DNA of 33,699 bases from Gammaproteobacteria bacterium (GTDB lineage Bacteria; Pseudomonadota; Gammaproteobacteria; Chromatiales; Chromatiaceae), in NCBI GenBank assembly GCA_009908845.1, contig JAAAOQ010000248.1:1-33699 (forward strand). Direction: 5' to 3'. The position numbers and the translations under genes were made by a program. This document shows positions 1-8,462 of the stretch, piece after piece. Positions within the stretch are counted from its first letter, which is position 1; each line of letters begins with the position of its first letter. The notes beneath the pieces are model-generated. The model was not told the DNA's origin. It saw only the letters and a program-made list of their open reading frames with translations, and searched no databases.

Positions 1-1890
1 GAGCGCCACTATGATGCGCCTGTCTCGGTCCATCAGGTCGCCGAAGATATCGGCCCAGGGCTTGCCAAGGCGGCCCTCGCTGGGCGGGTTGACGGTAGGC
101 TCGTGGATACGTCTTATCAGGTCGTCGATGACGCCGAGCTCGCGATCGTGACCAGCCGTGACGACGAAGAGGCCCTCGAGCTGCTGCGCCACGATGCGGC
201 ACATGTAATGGCGCAGGCCGTGCAAGAGCTCTATCCGGGCACGCAGGTGACGATTGGTCCGGCCATCGAGAACGGCTTCTACTACGACTTCGCCCGTGAT
301 GAGCCCTTTACGCCCGATGATCTCGCCGCGATCGAGCAGCGCATGCACGAGATCGTCAAACGGGATCTGCCCATCGTTCGTGAGGTCTGGGACCGGGAAC
401 AGGCCAAGTCGACCTTCCACGATCTCGGCGAGCTGTACAAGGTCGAGATCATCGACGACATCATCCCTGAGGGCGAGGCGGTCTCGGTCTATCGGCAAGG
501 CGATTGGTTTGATGTCTGCCGGGGGCCGCACCTGCCGAGTACCGGCCGGCTCGGTAATGGCTTCAAGCTCACGAAGGTCGCCGGTGCCTACTGGCGCGGC
601 GACTCGCGCAATCCGATGCTGCAGCGCATCTACGGGACCGCTTGGCGCGACAAGAAGGAGCTCAAGGCCTATCTGAAGCGGCTGGAAGAGGCTGAGAAGC
701 GCGACCACCGCAAGCTCGGCAAGCAGCTCGATCTCTTCCATTTCCAGGACGAGGCGCCGGGGATGGCGTTCTGGCACCAGAAGGGCCGGATCGTCTATCG
801 CCAGGTCGAGAGCTACATGCGCGCCAAACTCGACGAGTACGGTTATCAGGAAGTCGAGACGCCGCAGCTGCTGGACCGCTCGCTCTGGGAACGCTCCGGG
901 CATTGGGAGAAGTTCGCTGACGACATGTTCACAACCGAGCTTGACGAACGCGACTACGCGATCAAGCCGATGAACTGTCCCGGGCATATCCAGATCTTCA
1001 ACGAAGGTCTGAAGAGTTATCGCGATCTGCCCCTAAAGATCGCCGAATTCGGCGTCGTGCACCGCAGCGAGCCATCGGGCACGTTGCATGGGTTGATGCG
1101 TGCGCGCCGTTTCACCCAGGATGACGCCCATGTCTTCTGTACCGAGGATCAGCTGCAGCAAGAGGTTGCGACGCTGATCGACATGGTGTTCGAGACCTAT
1201 CACGACTTCGGCTTCGATCAGATCGACCTGGCACTATCGCTGCGACCGGAGAAGCGCGTCGGTAGCGATGAGCTCTGGGACAAGGGTGAGGCCGCACTGG
1301 ACAAGTCGCTGACCGACAAGGGGCTTAGCTTCCGCGTTCAACCGGGCGAAGGCGCCTTCTATGGCCCGAAGATCGAGTTTACGCTGCGCGACAGCATCGG
1401 TCGCACCTGGCAGTGCGGCACGATCCAAGTGGACTTCTCGATGCCGGGCCGACTCGGCGCCTACTATATTGCCGAGGACAATGCGAAACAGGTGCCGGTG
1501 ATGATTCACCGCGCGATCCTCGGCTCGATGGAGCGATTCATCGGCATCCTGATTGAGCACTATGCCGGTGCCTTGCCGCTCTGGCTCGCCCCGGTCCAGG
1601 CTGTTGTGCTGACCATTACCGATCATCAGCGGCCCTATGCCGAGAAGGTCACTAAGATATTGCGTGAGAAGGGTTTCCGCGTCGATGCCGACTTGAGAAA
1701 TGAGAAGATCGGCTTTAAGATTCGCGAGCATACGCTGCAGAAGGTGCCGTACCTGCTCGTCATCGGCGATCGGGAAATGGAGAATGAGACCTTGGCGCTC
1801 CGTGATCGTCGGGGGAACGACCTAGGAGTTGTCGCGATCGATGCGCTGGCGCAACGCCTGGACGAGGAAGTCGCCCAGCGCACAGTCTGA
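1..1890 (+). CDS. thrS: Threonyl-tRNA synthetase, missing its first ~10 residues
   Basis: Cytoplasmic class II synthetase that charges tRNA-Thr with threonine and edits Ser-tRNA-Thr. The frame is open from the first base of the window, giving 629 residues; the family is about 640. The first visible residues (ERHYD) match the E. coli TGS domain from about residue 11, so roughly ten residues lie upstream. A GTG at 103 is internal to the TGS domain and is not the start. Order seen: TGS domain (about 1-60), editing domain with an HDAAH motif and a CRGPH motif, catalytic core, and C-terminal anticodon-binding domain (from about 525). The zinc ligands are visible as Cys326 (NCPGH), His377 (DDAHVF) and His503 (MIHR). 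Motif 3 ([11 protein letters not shown]) is intact. infC follows after 208 nt, the usual gammaproteobacterial order. Identification is secure. Confidence 0.97.
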   Translation, partial: ERHYDAPVSVHQVAEDIGPGLAKAALAGRVDGRLVDTSYQVVDDAELAIVTSRDDEEALELLRHDAAHVMAQAVQELYPGTQVTIGPAIENGFYYDFARDEPFTPDDLAAIEQRMHEIVKRDLPIVREVWDREQAKSTFHDLGELYKVEIIDDIIPEGEAVSVYRQGDWFDVCRGPHLPSTGRLGNGFKLTKVAGAYWRGDSRNPMLQRIYGTAWRDKKELKAYLKRLEEAEKRDHRKLGKQLDLFHFQDEAPGMAFWHQKGRIVYRQVESYMRAKLDEYGYQEVETPQLLDRSLWERSGHWEKFADDMFTTELDERDYAIKPMNCPGHIQIFNEGLKSYRDLPLKIAEFGVVHRSEPSGTLHGLMRARRFTQDDAHVFCTEDQLQQEVATLIDMVFETYHDFGFDQIDLALSLRPEKRVGSDELWDKGEAALDKSLTDKGLSFRVQPGEGAFYGPKIEFTLRDSIGRTWQCGTIQVDFSMPGRLGAYYIAEDNAKQVPVMIHRAILGSMERFIGILIEHYAGALPLWLAPVQAVVLTITDHQRPYAEKVTKILREKGFRVDADLRNEKIGFKIREHTLQKVPYLLVIGDREMENETLALRDRRGNDLGVVAIDALAQRLDEEVAQRTV

Positions 1891-1951
1891 TGAGGCAGCT
1901 CGCCCGCCTTTGCTGGCTCTCTGCCTGGGGCAGCGGTCGCTGATGCGATCT

Positions 1952-1987
1952 CCGGTGGGTTGGGTTCACCGATTCAGCTAACACCGG
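1952..1987 (+). promoter_or_regulatory. Competing hairpins in the thrS-infC gap
   Basis: The 208-nt gap between thrS and infC contains the segment ccggtg (1952-1957). Its core cggtg can pair with caccg (1967-1971), and the full segment can pair with caccgg (1982-1987), but not with both at once. This could be an mRNA switch ahead of infC or chance in GC-rich DNA. No clear sigma-70 promoter is visible in the gap. Confidence 0.22.
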
Positions 1988-2084
1988 TCCGTGGGTTGAT
2001 ACCTGTGGGAAGGCGGCCTAGGCACTGGATGTCAAGGAAGCGAGTCGGTCGGAGCGGCGTCGTTCCCGTATTTTCGTTGAGCTC

Positions 2085-2090
2085 GGAGGA
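2085..2090 (+). promoter_or_regulatory. Strong ribosome binding site that fixes the infC start
   Basis: The purine-rich ggagga at 2085-2090 lies 8 nt upstream of the ATC at 2099. It is the only good Shine-Dalgarno sequence between the in-frame stop TGA at 2078-2080 and the conserved IF3 residues. It supports the non-canonical ATC as the start. Confidence 0.75.
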
Positions 2091-2098
2091 AGTCTGCT

Positions 2099-2617
2099 AT
2101 CGCTGCACCAAAACGTAACCGCGTCAATGACGAGATCTCGGTTCCACAGGTTCGCTTGATCGCCGAAGACGGCGAGCAGGTCGGTATCCTCGACATTTCA
2201 GAGGCCAAGCAAAAGGCCGCGGAAGCGAATCTGGATCTCGTCGAGATCGTCCCGAACGCTGATCCCCCGGTCTGCCGGCTGATGGATTACGGGCGTTTTC
2301 GGTTCGATCAAAAGAAGAAACAGAATGAGGCGCGCAAGAAGCAAAAACAGGTCCAGGTCAAAGAGGTCAAGTTTCGTCCGGGTACCGATATTGGCGATTA
2401 CAACGTCAAGCTGAAGAACCTGACCCGTTTCTTGAGCGAAGGCGATAAGGCCAAAGTGACGATGCGCTTTCGCGGCCGTGAGCATGCGCACCGTGAGCTC
2501 GGCTTGGAGCTCCTGCGGAGGGTCGAAAACGATCTGTCCGATATCAGCATCGTCGAACAGCAGCCGCAGATGGAAGGACGGCAGATGGTCATGGTGCTCG
2601 GGCCGAAGAAGAGGTAG
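2099..2617 (+). CDS. infC: Translation initiation factor IF-3 (ATC start codon)
   Basis: IF3 binds the 30S subunit, blocks premature 50S joining and rejects non-canonical initiation codons. The 172-residue product has the usual length. Conserved family sequence ([28 protein letters not shown]) runs unbroken back to the codon at 2099, which is ATC. The nearest in-frame stop upstream is 2078-2080 and there is no ATG or GTG in between. The only other candidate, TTG at 2156, would delete 19 conserved residues. infC genes characteristically use AUU or a related poor codon, so that IF3 represses its own translation; ATC fits this. The N-domain, a lysine-rich linker ([14 protein letters not shown], about 62-75) and the C-domain are visible. 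Annotation programs will tend to truncate this gene. Confidence 0.95.
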   Translation: MAAPKRNRVNDEISVPQVRLIAEDGEQVGILDISEAKQKAAEANLDLVEIVPNADPPVCRLMDYGRFRFDQKKKQNEARKKQKQVQVKEVKFRPGTDIGDYNVKLKNLTRFLSEGDKAKVTMRFRGREHAHRELGLELLRRVENDLSDISIVEQQPQMEGRQMVMVLGPKKR

Positions 2618-2642
2618 CGTCCTGGTTTGATCGGCTAGGCGA

Positions 2643-2671
2643 CCGTGCTCGGGCACGGCATCAGACGTGCC
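2643..2671 (+). promoter_or_regulatory. Mutually exclusive hairpins just after infC
   Basis: Segment gcacgg at 2653-2658 pairs perfectly with upstream ccgtgc (2643-2648) around a tcgg loop. The overlapping segment ggcacg (2652-2657) pairs perfectly with downstream cgtgcc (2666-2671). Each fold has 6 bp and they cannot coexist, as in an attenuator. Only a short, interrupted T-rich stretch follows, so termination would be weak. Placed 25 nt after the infC stop, it may set readthrough into rpmI-rplT-pheST. Confidence 0.35.
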
Positions 2672-2988
2672 GTTTGCCTTACTGGTTTGTGGCTAACGGT
2701 GCTACGCGTTCATCTTGGCAGCGTGCCGGAAGTTCGCGGCTGAGAAGCCCTAATTGGGTGGCCTCTGCGGCCTGCGAGATCAGGGGTTTGGGTGAGGCCG
2801 GCGGGCGTCTCGATGGAGCCTCCTAGCCTTGGCGATGGTCGGTTTTGCGCCCGTCGTATCCTCAGGTTCAGCGGCTTGAGCTGTTCGATAAGCCCAATCA
2901 GGGCAACAGCACGGCCTGAATAGGTCGCTAGCATAGGGTGACTCGGGCGCATTCTGTTGGGGGCGTCCTAGCTGTTAGGTCGCGCAGT

Positions 2989-3054
2989 ACAGCCGTCGAG
3001 GTGGTAGAGCCCCCTCGCGAGGGGCTACGATCGAATCCTGATGAGCACGGCTGT
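2989..3054 (+). ncRNA. Closed 66-nt structured RNA element upstream of rpmI
   Basis: A perfect 8-bp outer stem (acagccgt 2989-2996 with acggctgt 3047-3054) encloses a strong inner hairpin at 3004-3028. In one fold gtag/ctac plus cccct/agggg form 9 bp around a cgcg loop with a 3-nt bulge. In the other, agcccc (3008-3013) pairs with ggggct (3021-3026) around a 7-nt loop. Pieces resemble tRNA (GGTAGAGC before the hairpin, TCGAATCC after it), but there is no D stem or T stem, so it is not a normal tRNA. It could be an L20 operator, a degraded tRNA or another cis-acting RNA. Confidence 0.4.
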
Positions 3055-3226
3055 CGCTCAGCATGCTCGTCGCCTGAATTCAGCGCCGGCCGTCAGCGGC
3101 CGCCTGAGGAACGCGCTTCGTCGCGCGATAACAAGACGCGGTGCTCGGGCCGGGCTTCCGGTGTGCCGCAGCGAACGAAACAGGCCTTCGGCCAAGCCGA
3201 CGGTCGAACTCTCATGGAGAATCAAA

Positions 3227-3424
3227 ATGCCCAAGATCAAGACGAACCGCGGTGCCGCAAAGCGCTTTGCGCAGACGGCGAGCGGATTGTTCAAGCGTAA
3301 CGCCTCTCACCGGCGCCATATCCTGACCAAGAAGGCGACCAAGCGTAAGCGTCAGCTGCGCAAGAACCATCTGTTACATAAGGCCGATAACCGGGCCGCG
3401 CGGCGGATGATGCCCTACTGCTGA
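3227..3424 (+). CDS. rpmI: 50S ribosomal protein L35
   Basis: Small basic protein of the large ribosomal subunit. The 65-residue product is the normal length and begins [14 protein letters not shown]. The family core is visible ([20 protein letters not shown], and [10 protein letters not shown] near the end). The start ATG at 3227 has a good ribosome binding site (ggag, 7 nt upstream). The reading frame stays open further upstream for about 60 codons, but that stretch has no resemblance to L35 and is excluded. rplT follows after 124 nt; the two are co-transcribed and L20-repressed in relatives. Expression probably depends on the structured leader upstream. Confidence 0.97.
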   Translation: MPKIKTNRGAAKRFAQTASGLFKRNASHRRHILTKKATKRKRQLRKNHLLHKADNRAARRMMPYC

Positions 3425-3548
3425 GGCTGGCGATCCCTGAGGCATCGGGCCGCCAGTGCGCGGCTCGGTCCATCTCGGTGCATCACGCAGGCCAAGCGCC
3501 AGCGGTCGTGATGCGCCGCTGACGAACTGAACAATCCGGAGAACAGTT

Positions 3549-4950
<1,402 letters not shown>

Positions 4951-5000
4951 TCCCGAGGTGAGTCGCGTGACCGCAACGCTCTGTTGGCGCGGGGGTTCCC

Positions 5001-7412
5001 ATGCGCTTCAGTGAATCCTGGCTGCGCGAGCGGGTGGACCCGCCGCTCGCGACCGAGGCCCTCTGTGACCAGCTCAGTATGGCCGGGCTGGAGGTCGATG
5101 CGCTCGAGCCGGTGGCGCCGCCGTTTACCGGGGTCGTCGTCGGCCTGGTCGAGCAGGTCGAGTCGCACCCGGACGCGAGCAAGCTGCGCGTCTGCCGTGT
5201 CGACGTCGGTGCTGACGAGTCGCTGCAGATCGTCTGCGGAGCGGCCAACGTCGCCGCCGGCCAGCGCGTGCCGGTCGCCTGTGTCGGCGCCGTGCTGCCG
5301 GGCGACTTCAAGATCAAGCAGGCCAAGCTGCGCGGTGTGGCCTCGCAGGGCATGATCTGCTCAGCCGCGGAGCTGGGTCTCGCCGAGAGCTCCGAGGGGA
5401 TCATGATCCTGCCGGCGGATGCGCCGCTCGGGCAGGACCTGCGCGAGTGGCTGGCGCTGGACGATCAGGCGATCGAGCTGGATCTGACACCGGATCGCAG
5501 CGACTGCCTCAGCGTCATCGGCGTGGCGCGCGAGGTCGGCGTGCTCAACCGGCTGTCGGTCAGCGAGCCCGCGTCCGACCCCGTGCCAGCGACGCAGGAG
5601 CAGCGCCACGAGGTCCGGCTGGAGGCACCTGCCGCCTGCCCGCGCTACCTCTGTCGGGTCGTGCGCGGTGTCGATGCCCAGGCCGCGACGCCGCTGTGGA
5701 TGGCCGAACGGCTGCGGCGCAGCGGGCTGCGGCCGATCGCGCCGGTCGTCGATGTCACCAATTATGTCCTGCTCGAGCTCGGTCAGCCGCTGCATGCGTT
5801 TGACCTCGCCAAGCTCGACGGCGCGATCCAGGTGCGCCTCTCGCGCGCGGGCGAGCAGCTGACGCTGCTCAGCGATGACGAGGTCGAGCTCGACGACGAC
5901 ACCCTGGTGATCGCCGATGCGAAGGGTCCGGTCGCGATGGCCGGCATCATGGGCGGTGCCACGACGGCGGTCTCGGAGACCACGCGCGACATCCTGTTCG
6001 AGAGCGCGTTCTTCACGCCCGAGGCGATCGTCGGCCGGGCTCGCCGCTACGGGCTGCATACCGATTCCTCGCATCGCTTCGAGCGCGGTGTCGACCCCCT
6101 GCTACAGCAACGCGCGATCGAGCGCGCGACCCGGCTGCTGCTGGGGATCGCCGGTGGCGAGCCCGGACCGGTGGTCGAGGCCTGCGCTGAGACCCATCTG
6201 CCGCCTTCGCCGTCGCTGCCGCTGCGCAAACGGCGCATCGAGCAGGTGTTGGGGATCGCGCCCGAGGACGCGCAGATCGTTGACATCCTGCAACGGCTCG
6301 GGATGCAGCTCGAGGAGCAGGATGCCGGCTTGCAAGATGCGGGTTGGCAGGTTAGGGCGCCGTCGTGGCGCTTCGACATCCAACGCGAGGTCGATCTGAT
6401 CGCCGAGATCGGCCGCGTCTACGGTTACGATGCGATCCCGGTCACCCACGCTCGCAGCGCCGCGTTCACCCGCGCCCCGCGCGAGATGGCGTTCGACCTC
6501 GATCAGGCGCGCCGCACCTTGGTCGCGCGCGGCTATTTCGAGGCCATCACCTACAGCTTCGTCTCGCCGGAGCAGAACGCACTGTTCGATCCTGCGCCGG
6601 CCGCGCCGCCGCTGCAGTTGGCGAATCCGCTGTCGGCCGAGCTGTCGGTGATGCGCGGCAGCCTCTGGCCGGGCCTGATCCAGGTCGTGCGCCAGAACCT
6701 GGCCCGCCAGCAGAGCCGGGTGCGCCTGTTCGAGAGCGGGCTGCGCTTCCGGACCCGGTCGCAGGGGCTGAGCCAGGAGTCTTGCCTCGCCGGCGTGATC
6801 GTCGGCCCGGTGCTGCCGGAGCAATGGGGCGAGGCGCGCCGGATGGCCGATTTCTTCGATCTCAAGGCCGATCTCGAGGCGGTGCTGGCACAGACTGGCC
6901 GCCTCGATCAGCTGCGCTTCCAGGCGCCGGACGAGGGCGAGGCCCATGCCGCCCTACACCCGGGCCAGAGCGCCCGGCTGCTGCTCGGCGAGCGCCCGAT
7001 TGGCTGGATCGGCACCTTGCATCCCGAGTTGGCACAGCGGTTCGAGCTGCCGAATGCGGTGCAGCTCTTCGAGCTCGACCTCGGGCAGCTCGGGATCGGC
7101 GAGCGCCCTGCCTTCGCGCCGCTTTCGCGCTTCCCGTCGATCCGGCGCGATCTCGCGCTCGTGGTCGATGCCGATCTGCCGTTCGAGCGGGTGCGCGAGG
7201 TCGTCAATGCGACTGCCGGCGACCTGCTCAAACAGCTCGTGCTCTTCGATCTCTACCAGGGCGAGAAGGTTGACGCAGACCGAAAAAGCTTGGCTTTCGG
7301 ATTGATTTTACAGGCATCTTCTCAGACACTGGTAGATGCTGATGTCGACGCGTTGATGCGTCGCCTGATCGAGCGGCTGGAGCAAGACCTGGGTGCAACC
7401 CTGCGCAGCTGA
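5001..7412 (+). CDS. pheT: Phenylalanyl-tRNA synthetase beta subunit
   Basis: Large, non-catalytic subunit that binds tRNA-Phe and hydrolyses mischarged Tyr-tRNA-Phe. The 803-residue product is close to E. coli (795). It begins MRFSESWLREWV-like (here MRFSESWLRERVDPP) at the ATG at 5001, preceded by a G-run about 5 nt upstream. Domains in order: N-terminal B1 and an EMAP/OB-like tRNA-binding domain (about 40-155, with SHPDASKLRVC), the B3/B4 editing module (about 200-400), the B5 domain, a catalytic-like core, and a C-terminal FDX-ACB anticodon-binding domain (about 710-803, SRFPSIRRDLALVVD). It lies 50 nt after pheS in the same operon. A GC-rich inverted repeat follows its stop but has no T-run. 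Confidence 0.97.
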   Translation: MRFSESWLRERVDPPLATEALCDQLSMAGLEVDALEPVAPPFTGVVVGLVEQVESHPDASKLRVCRVDVGADESLQIVCGAANVAAGQRVPVACVGAVLPGDFKIKQAKLRGVASQGMICSAAELGLAESSEGIMILPADAPLGQDLREWLALDDQAIELDLTPDRSDCLSVIGVAREVGVLNRLSVSEPASDPVPATQEQRHEVRLEAPAACPRYLCRVVRGVDAQAATPLWMAERLRRSGLRPIAPVVDVTNYVLLELGQPLHAFDLAKLDGAIQVRLSRAGEQLTLLSDDEVELDDDTLVIADAKGPVAMAGIMGGATTAVSETTRDILFESAFFTPEAIVGRARRYGLHTDSSHRFERGVDPLLQQRAIERATRLLLGIAGGEPGPVVEACAETHLPPSPSLPLRKRRIEQVLGIAPEDAQIVDILQRLGMQLEEQDAGLQDAGWQVRAPSWRFDIQREVDLIAEIGRVYGYDAIPVTHARSAAFTRAPREMAFDLDQARRTLVARGYFEAITYSFVSPEQNALFDPAPAAPPLQLANPLSAELSVMRGSLWPGLIQVVRQNLARQQSRVRLFESGLRFRTRSQGLSQESCLAGVIVGPVLPEQWGEARRMADFFDLKADLEAVLAQTGRLDQLRFQAPDEGEAHAALHPGQSARLLLGERPIGWIGTLHPELAQRFELPNAVQLFELDLGQLGIGERPAFAPLSRFPSIRRDLALVVDADLPFERVREVVNATAGDLLKQLVLFDLYQGEKVDADRKSLAFGLILQASSQTLVDADVDALMRRLIERLEQDLGATLRS

Positions 7413-7512
7413 GCAGGCGCTCGCCGTCCAGCGCCGGTGCCTGCGCTCCGGCATCGATGCGGCTCGGCACCGGAACCGTGGCCCGTACGGAATCGTGGAG
7501 TAGAGCAGACGT

Positions 7513-7812
7513 ATGGCACTAACCAAGGCAGACATGGCCGAAAGGCTGTTCGAGGAGCTCGGCCTGAACAAGCGCGAGGCCAAGGACGTCGTGGAGATGT
7601 TCTTCGAGGAGATTCGGGCCGCCCTGGAGCAGGGTGAGCAGGTCAAGCTATCCGGCTTTGGCAATTTCGACCTGCGTGAAAAGAAGCAGCGCCCAGGGCG
7701 CAACCCCAAGACCGGCGAAGAGATCCCGATCACCGCGCGTCGCGTCGTCACCTTCCGGCCAGGGCAGAAACTGAAATCACGGGTCGAGGCCTATGCCGGA
7801 ACCGAGCACTAG
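7513..7812 (+). CDS. ihfA: Integration host factor alpha subunit
   Basis: DNA-bending protein of the HU/IHF family; the heterodimer with IhfB shapes promoters, recombination sites and replication origins. The 99-residue product has the normal length. It begins [25 protein letters not shown], and the beta-arm signature is intact ([14 protein letters not shown], then [12 protein letters not shown], where the conserved Pro intercalates into DNA). Position downstream of pheT is the standard gammaproteobacterial arrangement. Its last 20 nt overlap the start of the MerR-type gene. Confidence 0.97.
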   Translation: MALTKADMAERLFEELGLNKREAKDVVEMFFEEIRAALEQGEQVKLSGFGNFDLREKKQRPGRNPKTGEEIPITARRVVTFRPGQKLKSRVEAYAGTEH

Positions 7813-8161
7813 TCTCAAAGAACTGCCGCCGATCCCGTCGAAGCGGTATTTCACGATCGGCGAGGTCAGCGAGCTCTGTGATGTGAAGCCGCACGTGCTG
7901 CGGTACTGGGAGCAGGAGTTCCCGCAGCTCAATCCGGTCAAGCGCCGTGGGAATCGCCGCTACTATCAGCATCATGATGTCTTGATGGTACGGCGCATCC
8001 GGGGCCTGCTCTATGAGCAGGGCTTCACCATTGGTGGGGCGCGGCAGCAGCTGAGCGGCGACTCGGCGAAGAAGGATAGCGCTCAAAGCCATCAGATCAT
8101 CAAGCAGGTTCGACTCGAGCTCGAGGAGATCCTGCACGATCTGCGCCGCCGGCCGCATTGA
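7793..8161 (+). CDS. MerR-family transcriptional regulator, ihfA-linked type
   Basis: Small DNA-binding regulator of 122 residues with an N-terminal winged helix-turn-helix (about 18-85: [24 protein letters not shown], then [13 protein letters not shown]). It ends in a charged helix suited to dimerisation ([19 protein letters not shown]). There is no C-terminal metal- or drug-binding domain and no cysteine cluster, so no inducer can be proposed. Genes of this type overlap the 3' end of ihfA across gammaproteobacteria; here the overlap is 20 nt (start ATG at 7793). Its TGA stop (8159-8161) lies within the -35 element proposed for the following tRNA. Function in the family is poorly known. Confidence 0.9.
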   Translation: MPEPSTSLKELPPIPSKRYFTIGEVSELCDVKPHVLRYWEQEFPQLNPVKRRGNRRYYQHHDVLMVRRIRGLLYEQGFTIGGARQQLSGDSAKKDSAQSHQIIKQVRLELEEILHDLRRRPH

Positions 8162-8186
8162 CCTGAAGGGCTGGCACGGTTATCTT
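8158..8186 (+). promoter_or_regulatory. Sigma-70 promoter for tRNA-Pro
   Basis: TTGACC at 8158-8163 (5 of 6 to the consensus -35) is separated by exactly 17 nt from TATCTT at 8181-8186 (4 of 6 to the -10). The predicted transcription start, about 8193, falls a few bases before the mature tRNA 5' end at 8197. The -35 box includes the merR stop codon. Confidence 0.65.
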
Positions 8187-8196
8187 GTGCTGCTTC

Positions 8197-8273
8197 CCGG
8201 GCGTAGCGCAGTCTGGTAGCGCACCACAATGGGGTTGTGGGGGTCGCAGGTTCGAATCCTGCCGCCCGGACCA
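8197..8273 (+). tRNA. tRNA-Pro (anticodon GGG)
   Basis: All arms fold. The acceptor stem is ccgggcg/cgcccgg (8197-8203 with 8263-8269), the D arm is gcgc/gcgc, and the anticodon stem is ccaca/tgtgg. The 7-nt loop atggggt gives anticodon GGG at 8231-8233. The T stem is gcagg/cctgc with loop ttcgaat. The discriminator is A8270 and CCA is encoded at 8271-8273. It reads CCC and CCU proline codons, like E. coli proL. It has its own likely promoter upstream and an intrinsic terminator downstream, so it is probably a single-gene transcript. Confidence 0.98.
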
Positions 8274-8280
8274 TCTTCTT

Positions 8281-8315
8281 AACGCGGCAGCGGCTTCGGC
8301 GGTTGCCGCGTTTTT
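8281..8315 (+). terminator. Intrinsic terminator after tRNA-Pro
   Basis: A perfect 9-bp stem (aacgcggca 8281-8289 with tgccgcgtt 8304-8312) is extended inward by further pairs and capped by a TTCG tetraloop. It is followed by a run of five T (8311-8315). It begins 7 nt after the tRNA CCA end. Confidence 0.9.
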
Positions 8316-8462
8316 CGTTTGGCCAGGCGCTTGGCTGGACTGTCGCTTGGTTGGGCGGGCGCTTGGGCTCGAACGTCGCACAGGACCTCCGGCACCGCGT
8401 GCCGCCGTCTCACTGTCTGTGGCGGTTGCCGTTGCCTGTCCGAGGAATCGAGGCCCAAATCT

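Larger units (their letters stand above)
2618..3226 (+). other. 609-nt infC-rpmI gap, probable structured mRNA leader
   Basis: No credible gene is present. The open frames crossing it (from about 2938 and about 3041) have no family signature and simply run into or over rpmI. Strong folds are visible: a mutually exclusive hairpin pair at 2643-2671, a 66-nt closed structure at 2989-3054, the hairpin ggcc-ttc-ggcc at 3183-3193, and a clear ribosome binding site ggag at 3216-3219, 7 nt before rpmI. In E. coli, L20 represses rpmI-rplT by binding leader RNA that mimics its 23S rRNA site. An equivalent role here is likely, but I could not identify the L20 mimic itself. No convincing promoter was found. 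Confidence 0.45.

Noticed and set aside
103-105. GTG as the thrS start
   Set aside because: Conserved TGS-domain residues precede it back to the window edge.
2989-3054. A functional tRNA
   Set aside because: T stem and D stem cannot be formed and the length is too short; kept only as a structured RNA element.
2938-3300. 120-codon open frame before and into rpmI
   Set aside because: Overlaps rpmI in another frame, with no similarity to any family and no good ribosome binding site.
7413-7460. Intrinsic terminator between pheT and ihfA
   Set aside because: gcaggc/gcctgc pairing exists but no T-run follows and the loop is long.
8172-8190. Sigma-54 promoter (TGGCAC ... TTG)
   Set aside because: The GG and GC elements are not separated by the required 10 nt; sigma-70 boxes fit the tRNA better.
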